A stretch of DNA of 64,000 bases from Polyodon spathula (lineage: Eukaryota > Chordata > Actinopteri > Acipenseriformes > Polyodontidae): NCBI RefSeq assembly GCF_017654505.1, contig NC_054543.1, positions 26,662,747 to 26,726,746 of the forward strand, read 5' to 3'. The translations under genes were made by a program, and so were the position numbers. The notes beneath the pieces are model-generated. The model worked only from the letters and a program-made list of their open reading frames with translations, was not told where the DNA came from and ran no database searches. Positions 51,511 through 64,000 of the stretch are shown here, one piece after another. Within the stretch, counting starts at the first letter, position 1; each line of letters begins with the position of its first letter.

Positions 51511-54500
51511 TCATCTTGCCACTCACATACAAGCCAAGGCGGACGAAAGATCAATGGCCGTCCTTTGCTTCTGCTGTCTAACCAAGTGCACAGGCTTTGA
51601 CACTTGAGACCCAATTACAGTATTGCTTTGTTTCCCTTGAGAAATATGGCTTCTTTCTTCAACTGATGTGTACAAAATAACGGTTCATGACAGAACACTT
51701 GTCTACTGTACTGTAAGTTCTGATGAAGTAGAAAATGTTTTAATATATTAATAAGGATAATGAAAAAGCATATTGTTAATCTAGGTTATAGGGGTCAGTA
51801 AATGCATTCGCTGGCCCGAATTGCTTTATGAATAATGTCTTAGTTAATTTAGTTTTGGCTCTGTTTTCCTTCTGTGAAATACCTTGGTTACTGTGTTTTA
51901 TGGTTGTCATATTAGTTCTTTCATGGACCTCATTAGTGATGTAATGATGCCTGGAAAATCAAGTCATACACGCCAGTGTTAATCTGGTAGACCTGCGTTC
52001 CTGGCAACCTAAATCCTTTTATGGTTTACTGCTTGTGTTTTAAACAAAGCCTTTCATGTCTGGGTTGTGGAATATTTGAAGTGAATTTATAACTACTTTC
52101 ATTTTATTTGTAAAAATACCCATCTGTCTCTTCCTAACCATAATGGTACAATCATTTACAATGGGATTCATTTTTTTTTTTATTAGCTATTGCTAAGGAT
52201 GCAAAGATGTAATTGTGAAATATATATCTTTTCTGATAAGTAACAAAAGGAATTTTTTTTGCTGTTTTACAACTATCCCAGAGAGATTAGCACAGCTACC
52301 TTTGGAGTGTCTTTATCTAATTGTAAGTTATCCTTCAACATTTGACCAACTCTTATCTCCAGTAGAGAATCAAACAATGACTTGCTGGTCATCCGTATGC
52401 AAGTTGCTTAGCTTGTATTAAACCAGCTGGATCTACTCTTATCTCTGAAGCACGGTTAAGACTGCTGGTTTGTGCTTGGATGGGGTGCCTACATAGGAAA
52501 TCCGCCGCTATAGAAAGTGGTATTTGTGGCTCATCCAATGAAGCCTGGTGTTGGAGGACCCTGACCTGCCGTCTACTCAGTAGATAATAAAGACTCAGTG
52601 ACCTCTTTTGAGGTTAATCCAAGTGCCATAGACACATTCCAATAGGTCAATTAACAAGGCTTAGTTTAAACATGGTTAGGACATCCGTTAAAAAAGATGT
52701 ATCTGAGTGATATCGTTTGGTAATATGTACCTCCATAAGGAGTAATAAATGTGTTTACTTATATATTTTCAATTTTTTATGATCATAGGGTATGTAGTAA
52801 TACTAACGGTGACACAAGATTTGACTGTAGGGCTTTAAAAAATGATTTTTTTCAGAAAAATCCTTTAAAAATGATAATTGTTTGCATAATTTTTGTGTTA
52901 TTACCAGAAATAATGTTTTGAAATCTCATTCCAATTTGGTCCTGAATTTGCTAATAACCCAGGGAAATACCCCATAAAGCTTATATGTGCTGAAGCGCTT
53001 AATTCAGTTTGTTCTTTTTTTCAGACAACTTGCAACATTTATTTGAACAAAGGAAATTCTAAAACGCTATTTTAGCTTATACAACTTTATAGTTTACTTT
53101 TGACTTCATTCTTATCTGTGAGAACATTAACTTCAAAGTACTATGTAAGAAACAACTAGCATTTTCCTTTATTGCTCCACTGTTATCTTATTAGAGATAC
53201 GTATTTAGCAATTACAACTTTCCGTCCTTTCAGTGACAACCTAGTGCCTTAAAATTGAGTCCTACTGAAGTCCATGCTGCTTTGCATTCTCTGCACGTTG
53301 TGGTTGCTTTATCATTACTAAAAAGCTACATCAAGTGGAGTAGGAGTAACCATTTGATAAGTGTGATTTTATCTGTGGCAGGTAGTACTCCAAATAGGAG
53401 TGGAGTCAAATCCTTAGAAGAGGAACTATAGAATACAGCCATAGAAACATCTCTTTTGTTACTGTGTAATAAATCTGCACTGCTTGGTACAGTATCTTTT
53501 TTTCATATCAAGCTCAGTAAGAGGTGCTAATCTTTTTATTACTACTGTACATGCAGAACTCTGAGTTAAAACATAACTACCATAACAGCTTTTCTTTAAC
53601 CAATAACACTAATAGCAATATCTATTTTAAAGGAACTTATTTTGTATTGCTATTACCATCACACCAAAGAAGCAGCTTTGAAGTACTGGCAGGCCTTGCT
53701 TTTTTAAATGAGTTTTGTTATATCTCTAACTCCATTTTCAGTCTCTTACTTGTATAAAGTATATTTGTTGTGTTGGAGTGTATCCTTTAGTGGTACATAG
53801 AAGAGAAGAATGCAATAATTTGTACTGTCTCAGTGTTTTACAAAAAAAAGTGCATTTTTATCTACATTTTGCTGACATACAGGATCACTCCATTCTCCAG
53901 CATTTTGATCCTCTTAATCACTAAATGATTAACAGCTTTCTCAAATCAACCCTCCAGCACCATATAGAGCTCAGAATCACCAACAGCACAAATACGCTCC
54001 CATACAACACTTAGTATAATTAATAATATATTAGATAACGTTTCTGAATGTTTAAACCAAGAAATGCAACCCTTACCTGGTGTTGATTGGTTAAATGGTG
54101 GCCAGTAGATCTGTCTGTGAGAAGGTGCAGCAGGAGGCAGGGAGGGAGCTGCTTACTGCAAAGGTCTTTTTTTTTTTTTACTCTTTACAGAAGATGAACT
54201 TTGCCTTGTGCCTTAGCTATAATCCGCTTCTCCGCTTTCCATATATGGCTGCACAGGAGGGATCTGCATACAGGTGTTTGTCATCTGTACAGGCGACAGA
54301 GAGATTGTCACGCATCTCACATTGGGCTATACAAATTTAATTACAATTCATAAGGGAAATGCAGGTGACACTGGCTGTCCCATTCTTTTATGTACTGCAT
54401 ACAGATTTTAACCCCGTTTTAAATGTGCTTGTTTTTACATTTACAACTGTATTTTAAAGGTGTAGTGCATGTTATAGTTTGATATATACAGTAATCCATG

Positions 54501-54919
54501 CGCATCTGACTGTGGTGGGACCAGAGTAAGGGTGCATATGTAAAAAGTCAGTGAAATGAATTATTTTTTAAATACCACTATATACAGCTGTAACAATTAC
54601 TATATTCACACAATTATTGTTTTGAGATTCAGCTTTTATTAGGGAGCTCCCCTAAATCCCTTGTTTAGAAAGATACACAATATAAATGCGTAGCTGTCTG
54701 CTGAATGACAGGCAGGAGATCGAGGCAGAGGTTGAAGTTGATACGCCTCACAGGCGAACAGAATTTATTTACATATCAACACAATGAGCAGCTCACGTGA
54801 CACTACCAGCAATGGCAGCGCACGCACCACATTCTCAGTTCAATAGTAAACTAATGTTGCTGAAGAGCTTGATCATGGTAGATAAACGGTTAGGGCGGAT
54901 ATGTGAAGGGCAGATATGT

Positions 54920-55023
<104 letters not shown>

Positions 55024-55239
55024 TGTATGTATATATATTATATATAGATGCAATACTATGAAACTTGCAGACTTTTACACCTACTACTATGCTACTATGA
55101 ACCATCTAAAACATATTTAGTTATTATGAGATATTATAAATATAAAACAGAAGGCGTATGTTCTGCATACCAGGCACGTCTACAGATGTGCAATGTCTCT
55201 AAAACCCTACAGTTCAGTTAATTCCTAGAAACAGCAAAT

Positions 55240-55240
<1 letters not shown>

Positions 55241-55319
<79 letters not shown>

Positions 55320-55325
55320 TAATAT
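55241..55325. repeat. (TA)n microsatellite
   Basis: TA dinucleotides with single-base interruptions over about 85 bp. Confidence 0.93.
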
Positions 55326-56021
55326 CCTTCAAGGCATGTTTTGTTCAGGCTGTTTAAAAAGAAATCTATTTTGCAGTTTAGAAAGAAAATGAAAAGTTTT
55401 CTCAGTCTTTAAGAGAGGGTTAAAAGTTACTTTTTTCTTTCCAAGGCACTGTGAGATAAGATCATGTTTATAAATAAAAAAAGGTCTTTAATGTTATATA
55501 AATAGGGCCATTTATAATCTTTAAAATAAGATTAACTTTGTAACACACTTTACTACTATCAAATATAATTCGACATGCATGTCATTTGTTTAGGAGAATG
55601 ACCTGAAAAGAAGTACTTTGGCTGAATTGTAAACTTGGTTGCGTTTCTGGAAGGATAATCTGCCCCTAACCAAGCCGTCATCAGCAAGCACATAAAAGCT
55701 CTGTGTGTTATTCTTTTTTGTCACTTCTTTTTGTTTCGGCTGCTTAGTCAAGTGCTGGGAAGCCGAAACAGGAGTTGACCGTTGTCCTCAGCCACGGATT
55801 TCCTGAGGTTTCCCCCTAAAAAATAAAAATATGTGAGTAGGGGGTTTTTCCTTACCGGAGTGCTGTGCGGTTCGTATTTCGTAGTTCTGCAGGGTGCCAG
55901 GTCGAGTTTGAGAGGCTGGGCTCTCTCCCTCGGTGCAGTCATGCTCTGGGGGACGGGCCGTGTCTCAGCTGCTGATTTTCATTAAATTCAATATTTCGGG
56001 GATAGATGACAGAGTGCCACT

Positions 56022-56410
56022 GTGGAGCAGGTTAATTATTTATTATTATTCACTCATAGTTTGGTCGCCTAGTCTTTTGGGGGAGAGGTGGCCACAGCCA
56101 CTTTCTATCTGCGGCACTGGGATGCTGTAACTGTTCACATTTTTATAGCCGGCCTCATGCTGGTAGCTGTCGGGCACACACGGATGAGACCTCCGGACAA
56201 TTTTATATCGCTATTGTGGGGTGCGTTAATTATTTATTATTCTCCATTCATGGTTTGGCAGCCTCATCTTTTTGGGAGGAGGTGGCCCATAGCCACTTCC
56301 TATCTGCGGCACTGGTATGCATGTAACTGTTTATGTATTTCCAGCCGGCCTCGTGAAGATAGCCTTCCGACACTCATGGACGAGACCTCCGGCCAAATTT
56401 ATCTTTATCT
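56022..56410 (+). repeat. Tandem duplication of a ~195-bp unit
   Basis: Two adjacent units share, in order, GTTAATTATTTATTATT, a TTTGGTCGCCT/TTTGGCAGCCT block, GAGGTGGCC, CTATCTGCGGCACTGG, AGCCGGCCTC and GAGACCTCCGG. Unit 1 spans about 56,022-56,215 and unit 2 about 56,216-56,410. The unit may be part of a retroelement non-coding region; the family is not recognised. Confidence 0.7.
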
Positions 56411-58666
56411 TTTTTGACTGTGAAAACAGCAGTAAAACAATTAAATACAACTAGCTACTGATTATATTGTGGAAATTTGACATGTTATTTGCTTTTACTT
56501 TCACTATGGAAATCATAATCTCAGATGTCAGACTGGGGTTGTTTATTATTAGGCCTGTGCAAACAGGAACGAGAAAGATCTTGCTAAAAGAGAAAGTGAA
56601 TCTTTCAAGGTTTTTGTGGCTCTAGTAATAGCAAATGTCCCTTAAAAGGTCAGATCTATTCAGAACAAAGACAAAAAAAGGAGCAGATTGCTAAAACAGA
56701 CCAAATGTGGAGTAAAGCAGCGTGCCTACTGTCTGCAGCCAGTAGCTGGCAAGAAAAAGTGAGGTTGCAACCTAGTCCTGGTTTTAGACTCCTTTAATTA
56801 GCATCCTTCCACTCTGCCAGCCTTAATCTTTTGTATGCCTCTGTAAATACTGTGTCTCATGATGACAATACTGACATTTTGTTACATAATCAATAATGAG
56901 ATACATGACCAACAGCTCTTCCTTGCAAACTGTAGCCCACCAAATGGTGTGGATGCATGCTGCCCCTATTTCATTTAAATTTTGCCTTTGTTGTGTTTCG
57001 TCAGTTGAGGGTATGATTTACAGGCAGATCATTACAGGTCTTCAAACACATTTAAAAAGGTATAGATCTTGAAACACAGCTTCAGTGCTGAGCCTGTGGT
57101 TTGTGTAATGATTGATGTACAGTGTGAATGGTTTAACCTTCCAGGGCAACAAACATTCAGGAATCTCAGGGGTCACGGGGCTTAACGTTATGCAGCTGAT
57201 AGGATACAAGGAAATCCCGGGCCCCACCGTGGAATTCTGAGTTAGGTGTAAAATATAGGAAGGATTTAAAAAAAAAAAATTTTAATAGCAGGAACAGGCT
57301 GTAAAGTTTGAAACACCTTAGCTCTGTCACAAAGACCTATTTTGATCATTTGGGGCACATTGTACAATTAAGGCCCATGTTAACTAGGAAAGATGGTGAA
57401 CTGTTATTTCATACTTGTATTGCTTCCTGGAAAGATACCTGTGAAGCGGTTACATTAAATAACCTTGTAATGCTGCTGCCAGAATGCTTGCTTGTACTGG
57501 CAGCTACACAAGCAAACTAAGTATCTGCTTCTGCACTCCTGCAGAACAAATTTAAAAGCTATTCTTACTACCTATAAGGTACTTTATGATCTTGGGCCAT
57601 CTTCTCATCAAAACTTGCTAGCTCCCTATCTTCCAAACAGCTTTCTGAGATAAGCAACTGATCGACTGGTGATTCCAATCCAATCCCCACTGAGATCAGG
57701 ACAGCCAACACAATTTAATTTTTTTATTCTAGATTGAAGACATATGTTTGCGTGTGTTTTTTGTAGTTGGATCTGATTCTACTATTACTGTGAAGCACTC
57801 TGTAATGAAGCATGCAATTCAAGTGTACATTTGTGGTGTATTTGTATGAAAGAGAACAATCCAAAGCAAAAGTAATCTATTTAAAGAGTTTAAAATTCAC
57901 ACCAGATGAGATACTGAAAGAGGCTCATATTGTAGAACTTTGCTAATTTATTTCAAGTTGTAATAATTATGTTATTACAGTAATGGGACACATCAGAATA
58001 TTTGAACAAACATTTCTTGACATGTATTCGAAGGGTACAATTCATGTCCATGTCTGCCAGAAATGGCGTAAGTGTTAGAAATTAAAAACACGTACAGTAT
58101 CAGTGTGCACCGATTAATCATCTTGCCAGAATTTGCGCACCAGTTTCTAAAATGGCAGCGAAAAGAGCTCAGCTTGATGTGTGGGGTTAATATATTTAAA
58201 GCAGAAGCGCAGCACTGCCGTTGACCCTCATCTTAAAAGTAAACAGACCAGATTAGGATGCACACGCATGGTGATCTCTACCTAAACTGCAGAAAATAAA
58301 ATGCTAGGTCTACTTTATGTAAAATGCAGAGCAATTTACTGTACACAAGGTGCTACATGATGCTAAAATAATTAAGGTCAGCTTATCTGTGGCTGCAAAT
58401 AGATTAAAAAAATAAATCAGGTTGTCACTCACCTCTGTGGGATTAGTTGAGTTTAGCTTTGCTGTAACAGAGAATGTTCCCTTGGGAACCTTTCAAATAC
58501 TGCTTGCCTACCGTTTTGAGTCTGCGCGCTTGGGAAGTTAAACTTAGGATTCAGTCTATTCCTTTTACAGTGGTCAGGTGATGCAGGGCACAGAAAAGGT
58601 GGGAATGAAAGTAACCAAGTCTAAAAAGAACAAAACAAATGGTTGTTTCCTTAAAGTTCATCTTAC

Positions 58667-58800
58667 CTGTTGCAGAAGATGTCCTCTAGGCTGTACAAGC
58701 AAACCACCAGTCTCTCCACCTTGCTCTGAATAAACTTCAGCCTCTTCACAGCTCTTGCTCGCTCTCAGCAAACATTAACTAGCAAGGCAGCCGTCGCAGC
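58667..58800 (-). other. Candidate noncoding first exon of VIL1
   Basis: On the minus strand a GC-balanced segment ends TTCTGCAACAG followed by a good donor GTAAGATG at 58,666-58,659. It has no long ORF, as expected for a 5' UTR, and it precedes the coding exons in the right orientation. The transcription start is not visible and no TATA box is obvious. Without RNA evidence this remains a guess. Confidence 0.3.
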
Positions 58801-61800
58801 CTAGAGACGGATTACACTCGCTCTGCTGCCTGCTTGTTGTGCCAGCTTAGTCAAAGAATCTCAGTGGAGAGAACCGCTATGTTACATAACGAGAAAGGCA
58901 TGCATTCGCTGGCTTTTTTATTCAGCTTCATGTTTCTTTTGTGGAAAAGTGGAAGTTGCCAGAAAAATGGCAGTGAAGACTAAAGCACTTTGTCTATACA
59001 TCAAGGGTAGGTTATGTTACTTAGTTTGTTTGTTTATTCAGAAAAGGTTTAAAACCCAGATGTTAAAAATAGGATAATAAAATAATGTAAATGAAAAGTG
59101 TTAAATAAACATTAAATATAAAGTAACAGTATGAGACTATTTAAAATCATTTTTTAACTGAGTTTAAAAACTATCAGTCGTGAAAGTTTCAAGATATGAA
59201 TCCAGAACTGTTATAAAAATTAAAATAAATCTGTGACTAAATCTTAACCTCTTTCATAGACTGCCAATAGAATATAGCAGAGTAGTATGTGGTATTCCCA
59301 TTACCTTACCAACAGTATGAAATGTTAACAAATTGCACAATGAAATACCAGCTTGTTTCTTACAGCAGTCGACGCTCCTTCGTGTAACATGCATTCTGTT
59401 TCTTATGACTGTAGGAGCCATGAAGTAAGTTCTGTTGTCAGAAATGCAGCCCTATATTGAGAACGTGCAAGACTGAAACTAAATGGAAAGTAAGTTTCTT
59501 CAACTCTTTCTGACTCACTGGTCGAATGAGTCAGTCTGTCTGTCCAACAGCAAGCTGGAAAGGAAACCAGGTTGGCACCAAGGCTGCCATGTTTATATAT
59601 AAACTGTCTGCAGTAAATTGAACAGCACTTGGACGCAGCCTGTTCAAGAAAAATAATATTGTATAAACTATATAAAAAAACTAAAACATTACATTTCAAT
59701 TTGGTATTAATCCATATTTCACATTTACTACAGTATTAAGCAGCTGTCATGTTCCAACATACTTTTATGCTCTGAGCACACTCTTAAACTCGGGAGACAA
59801 GAAGTAAAGACAAGAGCGGTCTTCGAAGGTAGAGGCTTTTGAATACAACCAAAAAGCAACCAGCTTTTTCAGATATTCTCAGAGAATGGACTAAACAGCT
59901 TGTGTCAGCAAGTTGAATGATACTTGACTGGGTTCTTGCCTCAACTTTAATAGAACGTTTCCTCAGCTACGTGTGTCAGAAGACTTAATTAAAGCTAAAC
60001 ATTTGGTCTATTTTGGCAGCTCTTATTTTTAAGTGAATAATTTAAAAAGTCCTGGCAACTCCTTTAAAATTAATTGGCCATGATCTCATGTCCTCTACCC
60101 TCCTAATCTCTAAAATATAGGAGGTCATCTTCAGACTGATAACATATTTTCTGGTACACAAAGTTCTTATTACTTATTAAAATACAAGTACATATAAGAG
60201 AGATGTTTTTACTATATAACACCAGCTTTGTTTAATTATTCCAGCCTTGATCTAAAATACATTTCTTTCTCAACAGTAAAACGTACCTTAGTGTTTTCTC
60301 AATAGACTGGTTTCTCTTTATGCATAAATGTGTTTAACAAATCTAGCTTTTCTCTAGACAAAAATATCTCCTGCTTCCTGTAGTCCTTGACAATTTATAA
60401 AGAAGAATTTGAGGGGCCCACTAACTGGAGTTTACTTTCAATTAATAAAAAACTCAACTGTAAGCACTTTCCCAAATTCATTGTATTAGATCATACTTCT
60501 GTTAGATTCAAGAGACGCTCGGACCAGTATCTCCACAGATAAGACAAGCTTACATTCTAATTTCAAGCAACTAAGCGCTCATTATTTTTATGGATAATAT
60601 AATGAGGCAGTGAGAATAAGACCATTAATTTTGTTTTCTTGTACCATAAAGTACCTTCCGTTAGTTAATATAAAAGATTATACACAGCAAAGGAACCTTG
60701 AATTAGAAACAACATTTAACCAGCAAAATCCCTCTTTGGACACTAAAATTCTCTTATCTTTGAAGGTCTAATGTTGCATCACTCATGCTTCTTGTTAGTA
60801 AAATGTAAGTTTATACATAGCCAAGGGCTTTGAATGGGAGACAAAGCAAACCAGCTTTGAGTGTTAAATACTGCTTTACTCAAACAAGCAGAGTAAATCT
60901 ACTGATAAGGGCTCATAGCCCCATGCATGTGTCGAAGTTTATTAAATCTGGTCACAGCTTTGCATTAAATTGTTTCACTTTTAAACTTAAGTTTTCCTGT
61001 AATAAATACTACCGTTTTCTATTACAGTAAAACTTAAATAAGTGCAACACTTCTTTTTTCGTTTCAAATTTAATTTGGTCTAAAGGTTGCTTTTATTTCT
61101 TTGCAATACCTAAGAGGCTCCGTATGTGGCTTACAAATGTCTTCCCAATTAAAATGTACTGCTTTTCTGATAAGAACTTTCACGGTGAACACTTTTCTAA
61201 TTTATGAAATGAAATGCTCACTTCTGCTTTTCTCTCAAGGTTAACATAGGCTTCCGTGCCAGTAGCTCTCAGAAAAGGGAAGTTAGTTCATTTCACAAGT
61301 TTTACTGGCTAGCATGACCCCCATTCAACTCCCTTTTTACTCAGACTTACAAAGATTCCATAATAATAATTTCTACTGTTAGACTAGAATAAACATAAAG
61401 GAATATAAACTCCTAAGCTAATAGAGTATATAATAACATTATCCTAAACAGTGTGTTTCAAATTTTGTTTACAACATCCAGTTCATGTGAAGCAGCCCAG
61501 ATTCACATTCCCTGAGATGAGGGTGACAGTCTTTAAAAGCGTGATACCTGAAAAAAAAAAAAAAAAACGTAACCCTTGTTAGCAGGGCTCCCATCTTTGC
61601 ATTCTCATTCCCATCATCAGTGAGCAAACATCAAAGAAATTAAGCTGGTTCTATCAAAGAGCCATGCATCACTGCCTCATACACCTTTCACTCAAAAAAG
61701 GTGCTTGCACCTTATACAAGGGAAGAAAGGTTTTCAGGGTCACACATGACCCAGTACACTTTCCTATGAAGGTAGAAACATATATTAGATAGATGCAGAA

Positions 61801-61985
61801 GGAGAAGTTATTTGCACACTTGTGTTTATGTGTTGGAAAACAGAGCATTGTGAAAATCTCATGGCTAATTAATATTAAGCAGGCTCTTAAACACACACCA
61901 ATGCTAGACAAGTCTCAGTTTTATCAAACACTCTGCAACACTACACAAGCAAACAATAAAACTGCTTTAAATTTACAAAAATGTA

Positions 61986-61989
<4 letters not shown>
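58801..61989. other. AT-rich region upstream of villin
   Basis: No gene is recognised. An A-run occurs near 61,551-61,567. The ORFs here (for example 59403-59699 on minus, 60830-61030 on plus) are short and show no family motif. Confidence 0.5.

Positions 61990-62053
<64 letters not shown>
61990..62053. repeat. (TA)n microsatellite next to the DIRS break point
   Basis: A pure TA run of about 64 bp, about 55 bp from where DIRS homology ends. Confidence 0.95.
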
Positions 62054-62055
<2 letters not shown>

Positions 62056-62107
62056 ATTTACAATAATAAAAGAAAACAGAAACAAAACAAAGTCTAAGAC
62101 AACCACC

Positions 62108-63146
62108 ACCATATAGGTACGAGGCTCCCTTGAAAAGGGCCTAAGATGTAGCCAACCCTCTAGTGGAGTACCGGATGGGGCAAGCCAGCACCATCATACG
62201 CAGTCGAGACTGTGTCCACAATCCACTGTGATAGATGCTGCTTAGAGAGGGGCTGTCCTAGGCTCCGTGTCTCGTGACAGACAAAGAGCTGGTCAGATTG
62301 ATGCAGAGCTCTTGTCCTATGCATATAGCATCTCAATACCTGCACTGGGCAGAGGAAATTTAATCTCTCATCCTCCGCAGAAGCAAATGGTGGGGGATGA
62401 AAAGACTCCAGTTCCACAGATTGGTTGATGTGGAAGGCTATAATCACCTTGGGGAGGAAAGTGGGGTTGGTGCGCAGCGACACCATACTGCCATCTTCCC
62501 AAATATGCATGCAAGAGCTGTGTATAGACAGAGCCTGCAGCTCACTGATCCGCTTAGCAGAGGTGATAGCAAGGAGGAAGGCTGTCTTCATAGACAGATA
62601 CTTCAGCTCTATGGAGTGTAAGGGCTCAAAAAGGGGCCTTCGTGACAGCCTTTAGTACAATATTAAGGCTCCATTTGGGGAGAACAGTCTTCCTAGGAGG
62701 GCTAATCACCGTGAGCCTTTAAGGAAACGGGTAACCAAAAAATGTGCACCTGGAGACATAGACTCTACGGGGGCATTGCAACCAGAGATAGCCACTAAAT
62801 ACACCTTCAAGGTGGAAGGTGATCTTCCAGCATTGAGCAGTTCTTGCAGAAACTGCAAAATGACTGACATAGGGCAAGCAATGGGGTCATGGTTCCCAGC
62901 CAGACATCAAGTTTGAAAATGCTTCCACTTACAGCTATACAATGACCTAGTGGAGTCTGCCCTAGCACTCTGCATAGTTTCCACAACTGCATTTGATAGC
63001 CCTAGGGCTAGCCAGCGATCCCTTTCAGGTGCCAGACCCATACCTGGAACCTGCCTGGTTCCAGATGCCAAAGAGAGCCTTTCGTCTGACTGAGGAGATT
63101 CAAACGAAGTGGAATCTCCCAGGGCTGGCCGTGCAACAGCTGGCAC
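62108..63146 (-). pseudogene. DIRS tyrosine recombinase, frameshifted and truncated
   Basis: The N-terminal core-binding part shows ARADSTRSLYSCKWKHFQ (63146-62907). The catalytic part (62591-62160) has ITSAKRISELQALSIHSS with the first catalytic arginine, and LSQWIVDTVSTAYDGAGLPH. A one-base shift near 62,170 moves the RYSTRGLATS stretch (the H/R-x-x-R region; here the usual histidine position reads tyrosine) to another frame, and a stop follows. DIRS similarity ends at ALFKGAS near 62,108, before the expected catalytic tyrosine, so it cannot act as a recombinase. Confidence 0.8.
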
Positions 63147-63189
63147 AGGGTCGAAACTATATTCTCCTGGGCCACTTGGGAGTCACTAG

Positions 63190-64000
63190 GCGAACTGACT
63201 TTTTCGAGAAAAGCCGGGAGCAGCGGCATGGGCAGGAAAGCATATAAAATCACTTTGGGCCATTTGTGCGCTAGGACGTCTACGCCGAGTGGACCGCCTA
63301 AGCGGTGGAGGGAGTACCACAGGAGTCAATGCATCGTCTCTGCCGAAGCAATGAGATCGATCTGCGCCTTCCCAAACCATTCCCAAATGCGCTCCATCAC
63401 CTGAGGGTGGAGTTGTTACTCCGACGGATGCGGGCCGCTCCTGGAGAGGAGGTCCGCTGCCCAATTCACTGAGCCGGGAATGTGCATCACCCATAGGGAC
63501 AGCAAATTCCTTTGAGCCCATATCAGTAGTTTGAAAGCTATGCGATGCAACCCCCAGACCGCTCCCCAACCCAGGTTGGACGTGTCTGTCGTCACCACTT
63601 GGCGGTTCAATACTACTCCCATTTGCACACCTTCGCGCAGATGAGAGGGAACCCTCCACCAGTGTAGGGCTGCTGAGCATATGTAAGGCACAGTCAGTCT
63701 ACGGTGTCTGTCGCATTTGGCATTGAGGTGAAATGCACTGAGCCACTCTTGTAGCGGGCGCATGCGAAGCAAACCCAGCTGAATGGCTGAAATGGCTACG
63801 GCCATCAGACCCAGTAGTTTCTGGCACAATCTCAGGGTGACCTTCGATCCCTGTTGAAACAGGGAGAGGCAACCCCGGATAGCTGCAACTCTGTCGTCCT
63901 ACAGGTATGCGCGTATCGTAGTGGGGTCCAGCCGAAGCCCCACTGCACTGGTGTAAGCCGACTCTTTGCAACATTTATGGTGAGGCCCAGCCTGTCAGAA
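63190..64000 (-). pseudogene. DIRS RT/RNase H region, broken
   Basis: One frame (63829-63416) contains ALHWWRVPSHLREGVQMGVV, then VVTTDTSNLGWGAVWG (start of RNase H with the DTS acidic residue) and VMHIPGSVNWAADLLSRSGP, the end of a DIRS-type RNase H. Past a stop after SGPHPSE, the same frame continues with VMERIWEWFGKAQIDLIASA, another stop, then a stretch ending VILYAFLPMPLLP. The stops replace what appear to be ordinary codons. The RT core lies mostly beyond the window. Confidence 0.8.

Larger units (their letters stand above)
62108..64000 (-). mobile_element. DIRS-like retrotransposon fragment (RT/RNase H to tyrosine recombinase)
   Basis: On the minus strand the order is reverse transcriptase/RNase H remnant (from the window edge to about 63,250) and then tyrosine recombinase (about 63,150-62,110). 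Use of a tyrosine recombinase in place of an integrase defines DIRS elements. Stops and frameshifts interrupt every domain. The element runs off the right edge of the window, so its 5' part is not visible. Its 3' end is cut at about 62,108. Confidence 0.85.

Noticed and set aside
54077..54163. VIL1 5' UTR exon
   Set aside because: It has acceptor- and donor-like signals on the minus strand, but the support is no better than for 58,667-58,800, so it is not listed as a feature; kept only as a possibility in the findings.

Overview
This is vertebrate nuclear DNA with one recognisable host gene surrounded by repeats. The repeat types (CR1-type LINE, DIRS tyrosine-recombinase retrotransposon, Ty3/gypsy, Tc1/mariner, long TA microsatellites) together with an 823-residue villin in 19 coding exons point to a ray-finned fish. 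A non-teleost such as a sturgeon or paddlefish is my best guess, but this is inference from general resemblance only.

Left part (1-9.6 kb): a degenerate ~55-56 bp satellite (345-6215) changes from simple monomers to higher-order units of about 280 and 224 bp, i.e. five and four monomers. It is interrupted by a 5'-truncated CR1 copy (4232-5238). An AT-rich unique stretch, a satellite island, a hairpin and decayed LINE-like and Ty3/gypsy fragments follow.

Minisatellite (9.85-16.8 kb): a GC-rich 15-bp tandem array. Because the unit is a multiple of three and lacks stops in all three minus frames and one plus frame, it yields spurious ORFs of over 1,200 codons; these are not genes. Inside it, about 14,694-15,248 is the plain (non-reversed) complement of the array. 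DNA replication or inversion cannot produce that, so it is most likely an assembly artefact. The array runs into a 500-N gap, after which a nearly complete CR1 LINE (17,279-21,209) begins, with an SGNH-esterase ORF1 and an endonuclease-RT ORF2 carrying few disabling changes.

Middle (21.2-30.1 kb): solo-LTR-like sequence, a non-autonomous LTR element on the minus strand with a Gag-like zinc-knuckle ORF, a Tc1-derived MITE-like element and an old CR1-type 3' fragment.

Host gene (30.2-48.7 kb, perhaps to 58.8 kb, minus strand): villin 1 (VIL1). I assembled 19 coding exons with GT/AG junctions and compatible phases, giving six gelsolin repeats and the C-terminal headpiece. The start codon is at 48,645 and the stop at 30,210-30,212. 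A noncoding first exon may lie near 58.7 kb. The introns contain microsatellites, LTR-like and DNA-transposon-like repeats.

Right end (62.1-64 kb): a decayed DIRS-like element on the minus strand (RT/RNase H and tyrosine recombinase), broken before its catalytic tyrosine and continuing past the window.

I found no new multi-gene system. The strongest unexplained signal is the parallel-complement block in the minisatellite.
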